Counted from the first letter of the stretch, positions 54,915 to 63,462 are shown. The stretch: DNA of 64,000 bases from an uncultured Oscillospiraceae bacterium (GCA_902465155.1 CABQLY010000001.1:1-64000); one strand, 5' to 3'. A program made the numbers and translations. Notes: generated by a model from the letters alone, not told the origin.

Positions 54915-56117
54915 ATGCCAGAAAACGAAAAAACCCTTTCCAGCGATATGCGTACCTATTATAAAGATTATTTGCGAGATAACGCCAACGAAAACCTGGT
55001 GCACGACCAGTTTGGCCAAAAGAACCCCATTCCGGCCGGCAACGGCAAGACCATTGAGTTTAGAAAATACTCCCCGCTGCCAAAGGCCACCAAGCCGTTG
55101 GCCGAGGGCGTTACCCCCAACGGGCAGGAGCTAAAGGTTTCTACCGTTAGCTCTACCGTTTCGCAGTACGGCGGCTGGGTTGGTATTCCGGATATGATTA
55201 AACTGACCGAGTTGGATAACAACATGGTGCAGGCTACCGAAATTTTGGGCGACCAGGCCGGCCGTACCTTAGACACCGTGACCCGCGAGGTTTTAAACGG
55301 CGGCACCAATGTAATGTACGCCCCCATTGTAACCGAAAGCGGCACCACCCCGGTTACGGCGCGCAGCTCGCTTACCACCAACGCCAAGCTTAGCGTAGAT
55401 TTAATTTTACGCGCGGCGGCTAAGCTGAAAAACAACTTAGCCAAAACCATTGACGGCAGCTATGTTGCCATTATTCACCCCTATGTTGCGTACGACCTAA
55501 TGCGCAGCAGCGAGTGGATGGAAGCTCACAAATACGCCGCACCGGACCACCTTTTTAACGGCGAAATTGGCAAAATTGGCAATGTGCGCTTTGTAGAAAC
55601 CAACGAGGCCAAAATTTGGCGCGGAGACGACCTGACCGCTGCCGCCCGGAACCTAACGGTTAAAACCGCCGTTTCGGCTGCAACGGCCGTTACGGTAGCG
55701 CAGGCTGTTTCAAACGAGGAGGCCGCAGCCTTAAAGGGCCGCAAGGTTTTGCTGGGCGGCGCCCTTTACACGGTAGAGGGCTGCACCGCCGGGGCTGCCG
55801 GCAGCGCCGCAATTACCTTAGACCGGGCCGTAACCTGCGAGGCCAACGCGGTAATTTACCCCGGTGAAGGCGGGCAGGACGGCGTTTCGGTTTACTCCAC
55901 CCTGGTGCTGGGCGCAAACGCCTACGGCGTAACCGAGCTGGAAAACGGCGGCTTAGAGCACATTATTAAGCAGCTGGGCTCGGCCGGTACCGCCGACCCG
56001 TTAAACCAGCGTGCCTCCGCCGGTTGGAAGGCAACCAAAACCGCCGAGCGTTTGGTAGAAAGCTATATGATTCGTATAGAATCCTGCTCTACCTTTGCCG
56101 ACGAGTATTCCAACTAA
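54915..56117 (+). CDS. Major capsid protein, N4-gp56 type
   Basis: 400 residues. The N-terminal part has YKDYLRDNANENLVHDQFGQ and FRKYSPLPKATKPLAEG, a hallmark of the N4-gp56 family (HK97-fold capsids). The C-terminal part has GWKATKTAERLVESYMIRIE, also typical. Residues about 245-300 contain an inserted beta-rich region (Ala/Thr/Val-rich), likely a surface domain. It has strong ribosome site TAAGGAGAA. The protein is complete and in frame, with no sign of decay. No portal or terminase lies near it. Confidence 0.85.
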   Translation: MPENEKTLSSDMRTYYKDYLRDNANENLVHDQFGQKNPIPAGNGKTIEFRKYSPLPKATKPLAEGVTPNGQELKVSTVSSTVSQYGGWVGIPDMIKLTELDNNMVQATEILGDQAGRTLDTVTREVLNGGTNVMYAPIVTESGTTPVTARSSLTTNAKLSVDLILRAAAKLKNNLAKTIDGSYVAIIHPYVAYDLMRSSEWMEAHKYAAPDHLFNGEIGKIGNVRFVETNEAKIWRGDDLTAAARNLTVKTAVSAATAVTVAQAVSNEEAAALKGRKVLLGGALYTVEGCTAGAAGSAAITLDRAVTCEANAVIYPGEGGQDGVSVYSTLVLGANAYGVTELENGGLEHIIKQLGSAGTADPLNQRASAGWKATKTAERLVESYMIRIESCSTFADEYSN

Positions 56118-56174
56118 TTTAACCAACAATAAACGGCGGCGAAAAAATTTCGCCGCCGCAACAGGAGCGCAGAA

Positions 56175-56534
56175 ATGAAGCTGAAAGAACTTTTACAAAT
56201 TTTACACGGGCGCGGCCTGCAAAACGACGCCCTAATTTGCAGCAGCGTGGCCGACTTAGAGGCCCGCCTTTGCCGGGAGGCTTTGGGCGCTGCGGCGCCC
56301 CTGGACGGGCAGAATTACACCCTGCCGGCCGCCGCCGAGCGCGAGCTGCTTTTAGGGGCAGAGGACTTGGAGCTGTACGCCGAATACGCCTTGGCTAAGG
56401 AGCATTTAAGCCGGGGCGAAAGCCCGGCCTACAACACCGCGCTGCAGGCGGCACAGCAACGGTTTGCCCAAATTGCCGCCCGTTACCGCAAACAAAAACG
56501 GCCGCCCAAAATAAACCTGAACTACTGGAGCTGA
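56175..56534 (+). CDS. Head-connector-like small protein
   Basis: 119 residues, mainly helical and acidic in the middle (ELLLGAEDLELYAEYALAKEHLSRGE), basic at the end (RYRKQKRPPKINLNYWS). In phages a 100-130 residue helical protein directly after the capsid gene is often the head-tail connector (gp6/gp15-like). I cannot name a family. ACAGGAGCG precedes the ATG. It ends 4 nt before the next gene. Confidence 0.55.
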   Translation: MKLKELLQILHGRGLQNDALICSSVADLEARLCREALGAAAPLDGQNYTLPAAAERELLLGAEDLELYAEYALAKEHLSRGESPAYNTALQAAQQRFAQIAARYRKQKRPPKINLNYWS

Positions 56535-56538
56535 TGGT

Positions 56539-58404
56539 ATGCAACAAAACAATAATAGCGCCAACCTTTGCTGTACCGAGGTTTTGCTGAGCGAGGGAAT
56601 GCAGGCGCCAAAAAACGGAAAATGTACCGTTCAAAACGCGGTGAATTTAAGCTTTTCGGGCTCCTGTACTACGCGCAGCGCCCGGCAGCCGGTACAGGTT
56701 TTAACCGCCGAGCCGAATGAAATTATTCCCTCGGCCGGTAAGCTTTATTACCGTTACGGCAACACCCTGCGTACCGTAACGCAGCAAAACGGCGAGCTGG
56801 CCTTTACCGGGCAGGAGATTGCGCTGCAGCCGGGCTGCAGCGGTAAAAACCGCAGCGTAATTCGCTACGGGCAGCAGCTGTACATTTTTCCCGATAATAT
56901 TACTCTACACGAAAACAGCCAAACGTTGCCCTTTGCCGTGGCCAACACCGTGGCGCAAAAATTCCCCTTTACCGGCAGCACCACGCTGTTTTATGAGGTG
57001 CCAACCGAGGGCGAAGCCCTTGCCTGCGCCGACGCCGATTTATTAACCCAATACGCCACGCTGCGCTTTTCGTTTAGCAATACCGAGCACACGGTACTAA
57101 AAAGGGAGCAGGTTTATTCGGTGCAAAACGGCGTTACCACCTACCAAGGGGTGCAAATAACCTTTTCGCCGGCCGTGCCGAATTACAATAACATTCCGGC
57201 CGGGGCAACCGCTACTTTGCAAACGCCGTATTGCCACCCCATTCAAACAATATATTACGGGAACCCCACCTGCAGCTACAGCCTGTTTGAAAACACCCTA
57301 ACGCTGCAGCAGCCGGTTGGCACCAAAAAGTTTGAGGATTCTTTTAAAAACTACTTTAGCCCCGGGCAGGTTGTTTGCCTTAAGGGCACCGGCAGCAACG
57401 CGCTGGGCGGGCAGTACACCCTGCAAACGGTGGAGGATGACGCATTGACCTTTACCAAAAGCTTTGACACCCTGTACAGCTTTTCCGGCCAAGGGTTTTC
57501 GGTGCAAAGCCTAATGCCGCAGGCCGATTTTGCCGTAATGAACGATGAGCGCTGTATTTTGGCCGATAACGAAAATCACGCCATTTGGCTTTCGTCCCAC
57601 CGCGACCCGGCGCGTTATATGCTGCGGCCCCAGCTTGCTACCGACGGCTGCAAGCTAACGGTGGCCGGGGCAGGCAATTTTACGGCGCTGTTTTTAAGCG
57701 GCGGCGAGGTTTACTTTTTTACGGCCGAGGGCGCGTTTCGGCTATACGGCAGCAACGCGCTGAATTACCAGGCGGCGGCCATTAACAGCAGCGGTGTTTC
57801 GGCCGAATTTTCCCGCTCGCTTTGCGGGCAGGAAAAGCAGTTTTTTTACTGCACCGGGCCGCAGATTGTAAAATACCGCTCCGGCAGCAGCCAGGCCGTT
57901 TCGGCCGGTATTCTTGCCAACCCGCAGGCTAAAAGGGCGGTTGCCTGCGGGGGGCTGTGCTATTTTTTAGGAAAAGACCGCCTTTATATATATTCCCCTG
58001 CCGGGGGCAGGTGGTGGACAGAGGACGCCGACGGAATTAGCGAAATTTTTTCGCTAAACAATACGCTCTACCTGCTTTCAAACGGCGTTGTTTACGCCGG
58101 GGGCGGCAGCCTGCCGGTAAGCTGGCAGCTGCAAACCGTTGGCATTACCGGGCAAACGCTTGGCAGCCGGGTAGTTCCGGTTAGCGCGCGCCTGCTGCTG
58201 GAAAGCGGCTCGGGCTGCAAAATTGCGGTTCGGCAGCCGGGCAAAAACGGCCGAGGACTGTACCGCACCGTTCAGGGCCGCCAATTTTTGCAGCTGCCCT
58301 TAAACAGCACCCCGGTGCAGGAGTTTGCCCTGCAGCTAAACGGTCAGGGCCCTGCAACGCTGCTGCGATTACAAATTCTTTACAGGAGGCTTTTGGAATG
58401 TTAA
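56539..58404 (+). CDS. Large beta-rich phage structural protein
   Basis: 621 residues without signal peptide or membrane helix, rich in Gly, Tyr and Gln, with repeating beta-strand blocks (GKLYYRYGNTL, RYGQQLYIFPDN, ALFLSGGEVYFFTAEG, CGGLCYFLGKDRLYIYSP, NTLYLLSNGVVY) that suggest a beta-propeller. This resembles podovirus tail-needle/tube (gp10-like) stabilisers or tail hub proteins by shape, not by a named motif. It starts 4 nt after the connector-like gene and overlaps the 41-aa ORF by 7 nt. No lytic or protease motif is seen. Confidence 0.5.
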   Translation: MQQNNNSANLCCTEVLLSEGMQAPKNGKCTVQNAVNLSFSGSCTTRSARQPVQVLTAEPNEIIPSAGKLYYRYGNTLRTVTQQNGELAFTGQEIALQPGCSGKNRSVIRYGQQLYIFPDNITLHENSQTLPFAVANTVAQKFPFTGSTTLFYEVPTEGEALACADADLLTQYATLRFSFSNTEHTVLKREQVYSVQNGVTTYQGVQITFSPAVPNYNNIPAGATATLQTPYCHPIQTIYYGNPTCSYSLFENTLTLQQPVGTKKFEDSFKNYFSPGQVVCLKGTGSNALGGQYTLQTVEDDALTFTKSFDTLYSFSGQGFSVQSLMPQADFAVMNDERCILADNENHAIWLSSHRDPARYMLRPQLATDGCKLTVAGAGNFTALFLSGGEVYFFTAEGAFRLYGSNALNYQAAAINSSGVSAEFSRSLCGQEKQFFYCTGPQIVKYRSGSSQAVSAGILANPQAKRAVACGGLCYFLGKDRLYIYSPAGGRWWTEDADGISEIFSLNNTLYLLSNGVVYAGGGSLPVSWQLQTVGITGQTLGSRVVPVSARLLLESGSGCKIAVRQPGKNGRGLYRTVQGRQFLQLPLNSTPVQEFALQLNGQGPATLLRLQILYRRLLEC

Positions 58405-58523
58405 CGCCATTAGACACTTTAAATATTGATTTAACAGAATTTGAAGCTTGCGAAGAGCCGGTGCAGGAGCTGGCTGCGTTTTGCGCCCAATTGTTAGAGG
58501 CGCTGCGCTTTATGCTGGACTAA
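58398..58523 (+). CDS. 41-aa acidic protein ending the cassette
   Basis: 41 residues (starts LTPLDTLNIDLTEFEACEE, ends LLEALRFMLD), strongly acidic and helical. AGGAGG lies 9 nt before the ATG and is within the preceding gene, with 7-nt overlap, so it is translated. I recognise no family; it could be an accessory capsid or tail peptide. Confidence 0.6.
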   Translation: MLTPLDTLNIDLTEFEACEEPVQELAAFCAQLLEALRFMLD

Positions 58524-58570
58524 CCCTTTGCCCCCATTGCCCCGCGGCCGGCACCTTACAAAAACAACAA

Positions 58571-58611
58571 GCCTAAAAGGGCCGTTATTTTGCCCTTTTA
58601 GGCGGGTTTTT
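58571..58611 (+). terminator. Terminator of the cassette (dispersed element, copy 4)
   Basis: GCCTAAAAGGGC pairs perfectly with GCCCTTTTAGGC, then GGGTTTTT. It shares GCCGTTATTTTGCCC with the dispersed element at 1381, here with the stem fully paired. Confidence 0.85.
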
Positions 58612-58636
58612 CCGGGTGCGCTGCGGTTAAAAATTT

Positions 58637-58752
58637 AAAACAGAGCCACACCTAAAAGGTTAGGCACCCTAAAGCGTTTTGGCAAGGTGCGGTGAAACCG
58701 GCCTGCCAAACCCGTTCAGGGTGCCTATTAAACCCGGCGGGGCTCTGTTTTT
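58637..58752 (+). ncRNA. 115-nt nested hairpin with terminal T-run
   Basis: Four nested stems: AAAACAGAGCC/GGCTCTGTTTT (58637-58647 with 58741-58751), TAGGCACCCT/AGGGTGCCTA (58661-58670 with 58718-58727), TTTGGCA/TGCCAAA (58678-58684 with 58704-58710) and CGGT/ACCG (58690-58700). T9 follows. A simple terminator already precedes it, so it could be a small RNA or an inverted-repeat element such as a MITE. It lies between the phage cassette and sigE, in a 352-bp gap with no gene. Confidence 0.7.
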
Positions 58753-58875
58753 TTTTGCAAAATTGAATTGCCGAAAGCTAAAACTTAAAAAAGGGTAATA
58801 ACAGCAATTTTTGCTTTAACCAGTTTAAGGCGCAAGCGGCAAGCCTTAGCGCGCAAAGCCGTGCGGCAAGGGGCG

Positions 58876-59595
58876 CTACTGCATTACTACCTTTTCTAAC
58901 GACTTTTTCAGCTTGTCAATAATCCGCTTTTCTAACCGCGAAATGTAAGACTGCGAAATGCCCAGGCAATCGGCAATTTGCTTTTGGGTGTACTCCTGGT
59001 AGCCAAACAGGCCAAACCGCATTTCCATAATCTGGCGCTCGCGCGGGGGCAGGGTGGTTACCAGCTGCTTTAACAGCTTGTGTTCGTCCTCGGTTTCCAC
59101 CCCGCGGGAGATCTCGTCCCCCTCGGTGCCTAAAATATCCGAAAGCAGCAGCTCGTTGCCGTCCCAGTCTACATTCAGCGGTTCGTCTAACGAAATTTCG
59201 GTTTTTAAATTTGCCGTTTTTCTTAGGTACATTAAAATCTCGTTTTCAATGCAGCGGGAGGCGTAGGTGGCCAGCTTAATGCCCTTTTCCGGGTGAAAGG
59301 TGTTTACGGCCTTAATTAGGCCAATGGTGCCAATCGAGATCATATCCTCAATGCCGGCGCCGGCCGCCTCAAACTTTTTGGCAATGTAAACCACCAGGCG
59401 CAGGTTGTGGGTAATCAGCTCCTGCCGCACCGCTTCGGTATCAACCGGCAGGCGGGCAAACAGCCGTGCCTCCTCCTCGGCGGTCAGCGGCGCGGGTAAA
59501 ACATCCGGCCCGTTTATGTAGTGTACGGCAACGCGGCGGTGCCAAGCGGCACGCAGGCCGCGCAGCCATTTTTTTAAGCGTTTTTTTAGTTTCAT
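58876..59595 (-). CDS. sigE: Sporulation sigma factor SigE (pro-sigma-E)
   Basis: 239 residues. The first 30 or so residues form a basic, partly hydrophobic pro-region (KLKKRLKKWLRGLRAAWHRRV), removed by SpoIIGA. Region 2 has LRLVVYIAKKFEAAGAGIEDMISIGTIGLIKAV (in parts) and region 4 ends QKQIADCLGISQSYISRLEKR. It directs mother-cell transcription. It follows spoIIGA with a 305-bp gap. Downstream, where sigG is normally found, lie the nested hairpin and the phage cassette. AAGGAGAA precedes the ATG. Confidence 0.95.
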   Translation of the reverse strand: MKLKKRLKKWLRGLRAAWHRRVAVHYINGPDVLPAPLTAEEEARLFARLPVDTEAVRQELITHNLRLVVYIAKKFEAAGAGIEDMISIGTIGLIKAVNTFHPEKGIKLATYASRCIENEILMYLRKTANLKTEISLDEPLNVDWDGNELLLSDILGTEGDEISRGVETEDEHKLLKQLVTTLPPRERQIMEMRFGLFGYQEYTQKQIADCLGISQSYISRLEKRIIDKLKKSLEKVVMQ

Positions 59596-59784
59596 TGTAA
59601 TTCTCCTTAAATTCGGCCGGCGAAAAATGCCCGCCCGCGCCTTAAAATTTAAAAACCGGTTTAAGCTTGCCCCTTTTGGGGCGGCACCTTGCGCGTTTCA
59701 ACTGCCGCCGGGCTAATTTTGTAAAAAGGCCGTTTGCGGTTGCGGCGTTAGGGCTTGTTTGCTGTTACGGCTTTTTTGGTTTTT

Positions 59785-59896
59785 TTGGTTATGTTTTTGG
59801 GTTACGCTTTTGGGTTAAACTTTTGGGTTAAACTGTTGGGTTAAACTGTTGGGTTATGCTTTTGGGCTAAAGCTTTTGGGTTAAAGCTTTTGGGGC
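59785..59896. repeat. TTTTGGGTTAAAC minisatellite between spoIIGA and sigE
   Basis: About eight units of roughly 14-16 bp (TTTTGGGTTAAAC, CTGTTGGGTTAAA, GCTTTTGGGTTAAA). The gap 59596-59784 holds no gene. Confidence 0.8.
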
Positions 59897-59900
59897 TGTT

Positions 59901-60791
59901 TTAAGGGCTCTCGGTTTTTTTGCCGGCTGCCGCCGTTTTTAACCTTACCGGCTCCCAGGGTAGGTCCGGCCCAATTACCGCGGTGTATTCGCCGCCTAAA
60001 TCTTTTAAGCTTACCGCCGCGGTGGCACCCGGTAGGGTGTAGCGCTGCCCGGCCAGCTCGGCCTCAATCCGTTCGGGCTTAAAGCCAACCAGCATACCGC
60101 TGCCCCCAACGGTAGAAAACGGCACCAGCCGAAAGCCCGGCAGCTCGGCCGCTTTGGTAAAATCGTTGGCGCTTGGCACAAAGCCCAGCAGCCGGCCGGC
60201 GGTAGGGGCCGAAAGAATTAGCACCGGGGCGTTGTCGGCGCAATCGGTTAGGCTGTTGCCGGTATCTACCACCGCGTTGGCTAAAACCGTTTTGCCCTTT
60301 ACGGTAATCCAAAGCCGGCAGGCGCTAACCTGCGGCAGCCGCCGTTGGGCCGCCCGCCGCAGCAGCGTTAACGCCGCGTAGGTAACAAGGGTAACCGTAA
60401 TTAGCAGCAGGGGCGAAACATTAAAGTAAACCACGCCGTTGTTTACCGCCATGCCGCCGGGCTTTAGCAGGTACCAAACGGCCAGCATAAACCCGGCGTA
60501 CAAAAGGCTGGCCGCAAAAAACACGGCAACCCGCCGCAAAAACGCCTTTAGCCCCGCAAAGGGAAAAGCCAAAGTTACCACAACGGCGCCGGTTACCAGC
60601 TTTACGGCGGTTTGGGTAAATAGGTCGCCCATTGGCAGTAAAATGTAAAGGGAGAACAGCGCCCCAACAAAGGCGGCCAGCAAAAGGCGCCAGGCGCGGG
60701 GCTTTTCCCGGCACAAAACAGCCGAGAGCCGCAAAATAAAAAAATTAACAAACATATTTACAAAAATTAAAACATCAATGTACACGCACAA
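59901..60791 (-). CDS. spoIIGA: Sigma-E processing peptidase SpoIIGA
   Basis: 296 residues. Five membrane helices in the first 150 residues are followed by a cytosolic aspartic-protease half-domain, with the active-site triad in VDTGNSLTD. It cleaves the pro-region from pro-sigma-E at the septum upon a forespore signal. The start TTG 60791 gives C-V-Y-I-D-V at the N-terminus, as in the family, with AAAGGGGG 8 nt upstream; a GTG 6 nt later is an alternative. The longer frame to 60848 crosses this ribosome site. Confidence 0.9.
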   Translation of the reverse strand: MCVYIDVLIFVNMFVNFFILRLSAVLCREKPRAWRLLLAAFVGALFSLYILLPMGDLFTQTAVKLVTGAVVVTLAFPFAGLKAFLRRVAVFFAASLLYAGFMLAVWYLLKPGGMAVNNGVVYFNVSPLLLITVTLVTYAALTLLRRAAQRRLPQVSACRLWITVKGKTVLANAVVDTGNSLTDCADNAPVLILSAPTAGRLLGFVPSANDFTKAAELPGFRLVPFSTVGGSGMLVGFKPERIEAELAGQRYTLPGATAAVSLKDLGGEYTAVIGPDLPWEPVRLKTAAAGKKTESP

Positions 60792-60838
60792 CCAATGTTC
60801 CCCCTTTGGCGGCTGCCGGCGTTGCCTTTTGTAAAATA

Positions 60839-60871
60839 ATTGTACCAAATAAGGGGTTCAAAATTTGTCAA
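60839..60871 (-). promoter_or_regulatory. spoIIG-type promoter with wide spacer and 0A-box-like site
   Basis: On minus: TTGACA (60866-60871), 21-bp spacer, TACAAT (60839-60844). The Bacillus spoIIG promoter is known for a 22-bp spacer and Spo0A boxes over the -35. The TTTGTCAAAA stretch (plus 60864-60873) matches the 0A box core TTTGTCGAA except for one base. Confidence 0.65.
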
Positions 60872-60908
60872 AATTTAGGGGCGGTTTAAAAAAATTTGGC
60901 CGCAGTTC

Positions 60909-60937
60909 TTTACAAGCAAGGCCGTACATTATATAAT
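60909..60937 (+). promoter_or_regulatory. Promoter of feoAB
   Basis: TTTACA (60909-60914), 17-bp spacer, TATAAT (60932-60937), 36 bp before the TTG start. No clear Fur or DtxR box is seen. Confidence 0.7.
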
Positions 60938-60973
60938 AGTAAAAACATTTTATGAAAAGGTAACGGTGATTTT

Positions 60974-63322
60974 TTGCAAACACTAAACGAACTTAAAGCC
61001 GGTCAAAGCGCTACGGTGCTTTCGGTTGGGGGCAGCGGCGCGCTGCGGCAGCATTTTTTAGATATGGGGCTTATTCAAGGCACTACCGTAACGGTAGAAA
61101 AATTTGCCCCAATGGGGGACCCTATTGAGCTGAGCGTGCGGGGGTACGAGCTTAGCATCCGTTTGGAGGAGGCCCGGCAAATTGTAGTAGAGCAAACCGC
61201 GGCCAAACGCCAGCCGGCAATGGCGGCCGCGGGGCGGCCGTGCGTGGTGGCGCACCCCGGCTACGGCGAGGGCGGCCGGTTTCACAACAAGGCAACCGAG
61301 CAGCCGCTGCCCGAGGGCACAACCCTTACCTTTGCCCTGGCCGGCAACCAAAACTGCGGCAAAACAACCCTGTTTAACCAGCTAACCGGCTCCAATCAGC
61401 ATGTCGGCAATTTTCCCGGCGTTACGGTCGATAAAAAATCCGGCGCAATAAAGGGGCACCCCAATACTTTAATTACCGATCTGCCCGGCATTTACTCCAT
61501 GTCGCCTTACAGCAGCGAGGAGCTGGTAACCCGCGGCTTTATTTTAAAAGAAAAGCCCACCGGCATTATTAATATTGTAGACGCTACAAATATTGAGCGC
61601 AATTTGTACCTTACCATGCAGCTTATGGAGCTGAATGTGCCAATGGTGGTAGCGCTGAATATGATGGACGAGGTGCACGCCAACGGCGGCTCGGTAAGAA
61701 TAAACGAGATGGAGCAGCTGCTGGGGGTGCCCGTTGTGCCAATTTCGGCCGCTAAGGGCAACGGAATAGAGGAGCTGGTTGACCACGCGCTGCATATTGC
61801 AAAATACCGCGAGGCCCCAAGCGAAATTGATTTTTGCAGCCCTACGGGCAAAAACAGCGCCGTGCACCGCTGCCTGCACAGCATTATGCATTTAATTGAG
61901 GATCACGCCTTAGCCGCCGGCCTGCCGCTGCGCTTTGCCGCCGCCAAGCTGGCCGAGGGGGACGCCCCGGTTTTGCAGCAGCTTAATTTAAGCCAAAACG
62001 AGCAGGAGCTGCTGGAGCACATTTTGCTGCAGCTGGAGGAGGAAACCGGGCTGGACCGCGCCGCCGCGGTTGCCGATATGCGGTTTATGTTTATTCAAAG
62101 CGTGTGCGAGCAAACGGTGGTGCGCCCTAAGGAGAGTAGGGAGCGCGCCCGCAGCCGCAGGATCGACCGTTTTTTAACCGGCAAATACACCGGTATTCCG
62201 GCCTTTATTGCAATTATGGGCTTGGTGTTTTACTTAACCTTTCATGTTATAGGCTCCGGGCTTTCTAATTTGCTGGCGCTTGGGATCAACGCTTTAACCG
62301 TTCCGGTTGAGGACTTTTTAACCGCCGTAAAGGTCAGCCCGGTGCTGCGCTCGTTAATTATTGACGGCATTTTTGGCGGCGTGGGCAGCGTGGTAAGCTT
62401 TTTGCCAATTATTGTAACCCTGTTTTTCTTTTTGTCGCTGCTGGAGGATAGCGGCTACATGGCCCGTGTGGCGTTTATTATGGATAAGCTTTTACGCCGT
62501 TTGGGGCTTTCGGGCCGCAGCATTGTGCCAATGCTAATTGGCTTTGGCTGCACCGTTCCGGGCGTTATGGCCAGCCGAACCCTTTCCTCCGAGCGGGATC
62601 GCCGCATGACCGTGCTGCTTACCCCGTTTATGAGCTGCTCGGCCAAGCTGCCGGTTTACGCCTTTTTTACGGCGGCGTTTTTTCCAAAATACGGGGCGTT
62701 GGTTATGGTGGCGCTTTATGTATTTGGCATTGTAACGGGAATTTTGGCCGCATTGTTTATGAAAAATAACCTGTTTAAGGGCGAGCCGGTGCCGTTTGTA
62801 ATGGAGCTGCCGAACTACCGCCTGCCGGCTTTAAAAAATGTGGCGCAGCTGCTGTGGGAAAAAGCGCGGGACTTTTTGCAGCGCGCCTTTACCATTATTT
62901 TTTTGGCAACGCTGGTTATTTGGTTTTTGCAAACCTTTGATTTTGGCCTGAATGTGGTGCAAAGCCCCGAAAACAGTATGCTGGCCGTTATAGCCGGCTG
63001 GATCGCGCCGATTTTTGCCCCGCTGGGCTTTGGCAATTGGCAAATTTCTACCGCGCTAATCAGTGGCTTTATTGCAAAGGAGAGCGTTGTTTCAACCCTT
63101 TCGGTGCTGCTGGGCTCGGCCGGGGCCTTAACCGCAATGTTAAATTTGCCCGGCGTGTTGGCGCTGCTGGTGTTTTGCCTGCTGTACACCCCCTGCGTGG
63201 CGGCGGTTGCTGCCGTTCGGCGGGAGTTGGGCGGCAAATGGGCCGGGCTAATGGTTTTAAGCCAGTGCGCCGTTGCCTGGGTGGCGGCGCTGCTGGTACA
63301 TACCGTTGCCATATTGGCGTAA
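60974..63322 (+). CDS. feoB: Fused FeoA-FeoB ferrous iron transporter
   Basis: 782 residues. An SH3-like FeoA domain lies at residues 1-75 (LRQHFLDMGLIQGTTVTVEKFAPMGDPIEL), then a His-containing linker, the FeoB G domain from about 117 (G1 GNQNCGKT about 123-130, G3 DLPG, G4 LNMMDE) and a membrane part with two Gate motifs (GFGCTVPGVMA and FCLLYTPCVAAVAAVRRE). It takes up Fe2+ under anaerobic conditions. Separate genes are usual; fusion of A and B is a known variant. The start is TTG 60974 with GGTGA 5 nt upstream; the open frame has no better start. Confidence 0.94.
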   Translation: MQTLNELKAGQSATVLSVGGSGALRQHFLDMGLIQGTTVTVEKFAPMGDPIELSVRGYELSIRLEEARQIVVEQTAAKRQPAMAAAGRPCVVAHPGYGEGGRFHNKATEQPLPEGTTLTFALAGNQNCGKTTLFNQLTGSNQHVGNFPGVTVDKKSGAIKGHPNTLITDLPGIYSMSPYSSEELVTRGFILKEKPTGIINIVDATNIERNLYLTMQLMELNVPMVVALNMMDEVHANGGSVRINEMEQLLGVPVVPISAAKGNGIEELVDHALHIAKYREAPSEIDFCSPTGKNSAVHRCLHSIMHLIEDHALAAGLPLRFAAAKLAEGDAPVLQQLNLSQNEQELLEHILLQLEEETGLDRAAAVADMRFMFIQSVCEQTVVRPKESRERARSRRIDRFLTGKYTGIPAFIAIMGLVFYLTFHVIGSGLSNLLALGINALTVPVEDFLTAVKVSPVLRSLIIDGIFGGVGSVVSFLPIIVTLFFFLSLLEDSGYMARVAFIMDKLLRRLGLSGRSIVPMLIGFGCTVPGVMASRTLSSERDRRMTVLLTPFMSCSAKLPVYAFFTAAFFPKYGALVMVALYVFGIVTGILAALFMKNNLFKGEPVPFVMELPNYRLPALKNVAQLLWEKARDFLQRAFTIIFLATLVIWFLQTFDFGLNVVQSPENSMLAVIAGWIAPIFAPLGFGNWQISTALISGFIAKESVVSTLSVLLGSAGALTAMLNLPGVLALLVFCLLYTPCVAAVAAVRRELGGKWAGLMVLSQCAVAWVAALLVHTVAILA

Positions 63323-63433
63323 AAAATTACGCCCAGGTGGAAATTTGTGCTATTTGCATGGAAATGAACGGAAACAGTGTTCAAAAAAACTTCAATTTTT
63401 CTTAAAAAAGTTTAAAAGAATGAAAAAAGTGTC

Positions 63434-63462
63434 TTGACTTCCCGTTGGCAGATTGCTATAAT
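63434..63462 (+). promoter_or_regulatory. Promoter of the cohesin-like gene
   Basis: TTGACT (63434-63439), 17-bp spacer, TATAAT (63457-63462). Confidence 0.8.
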
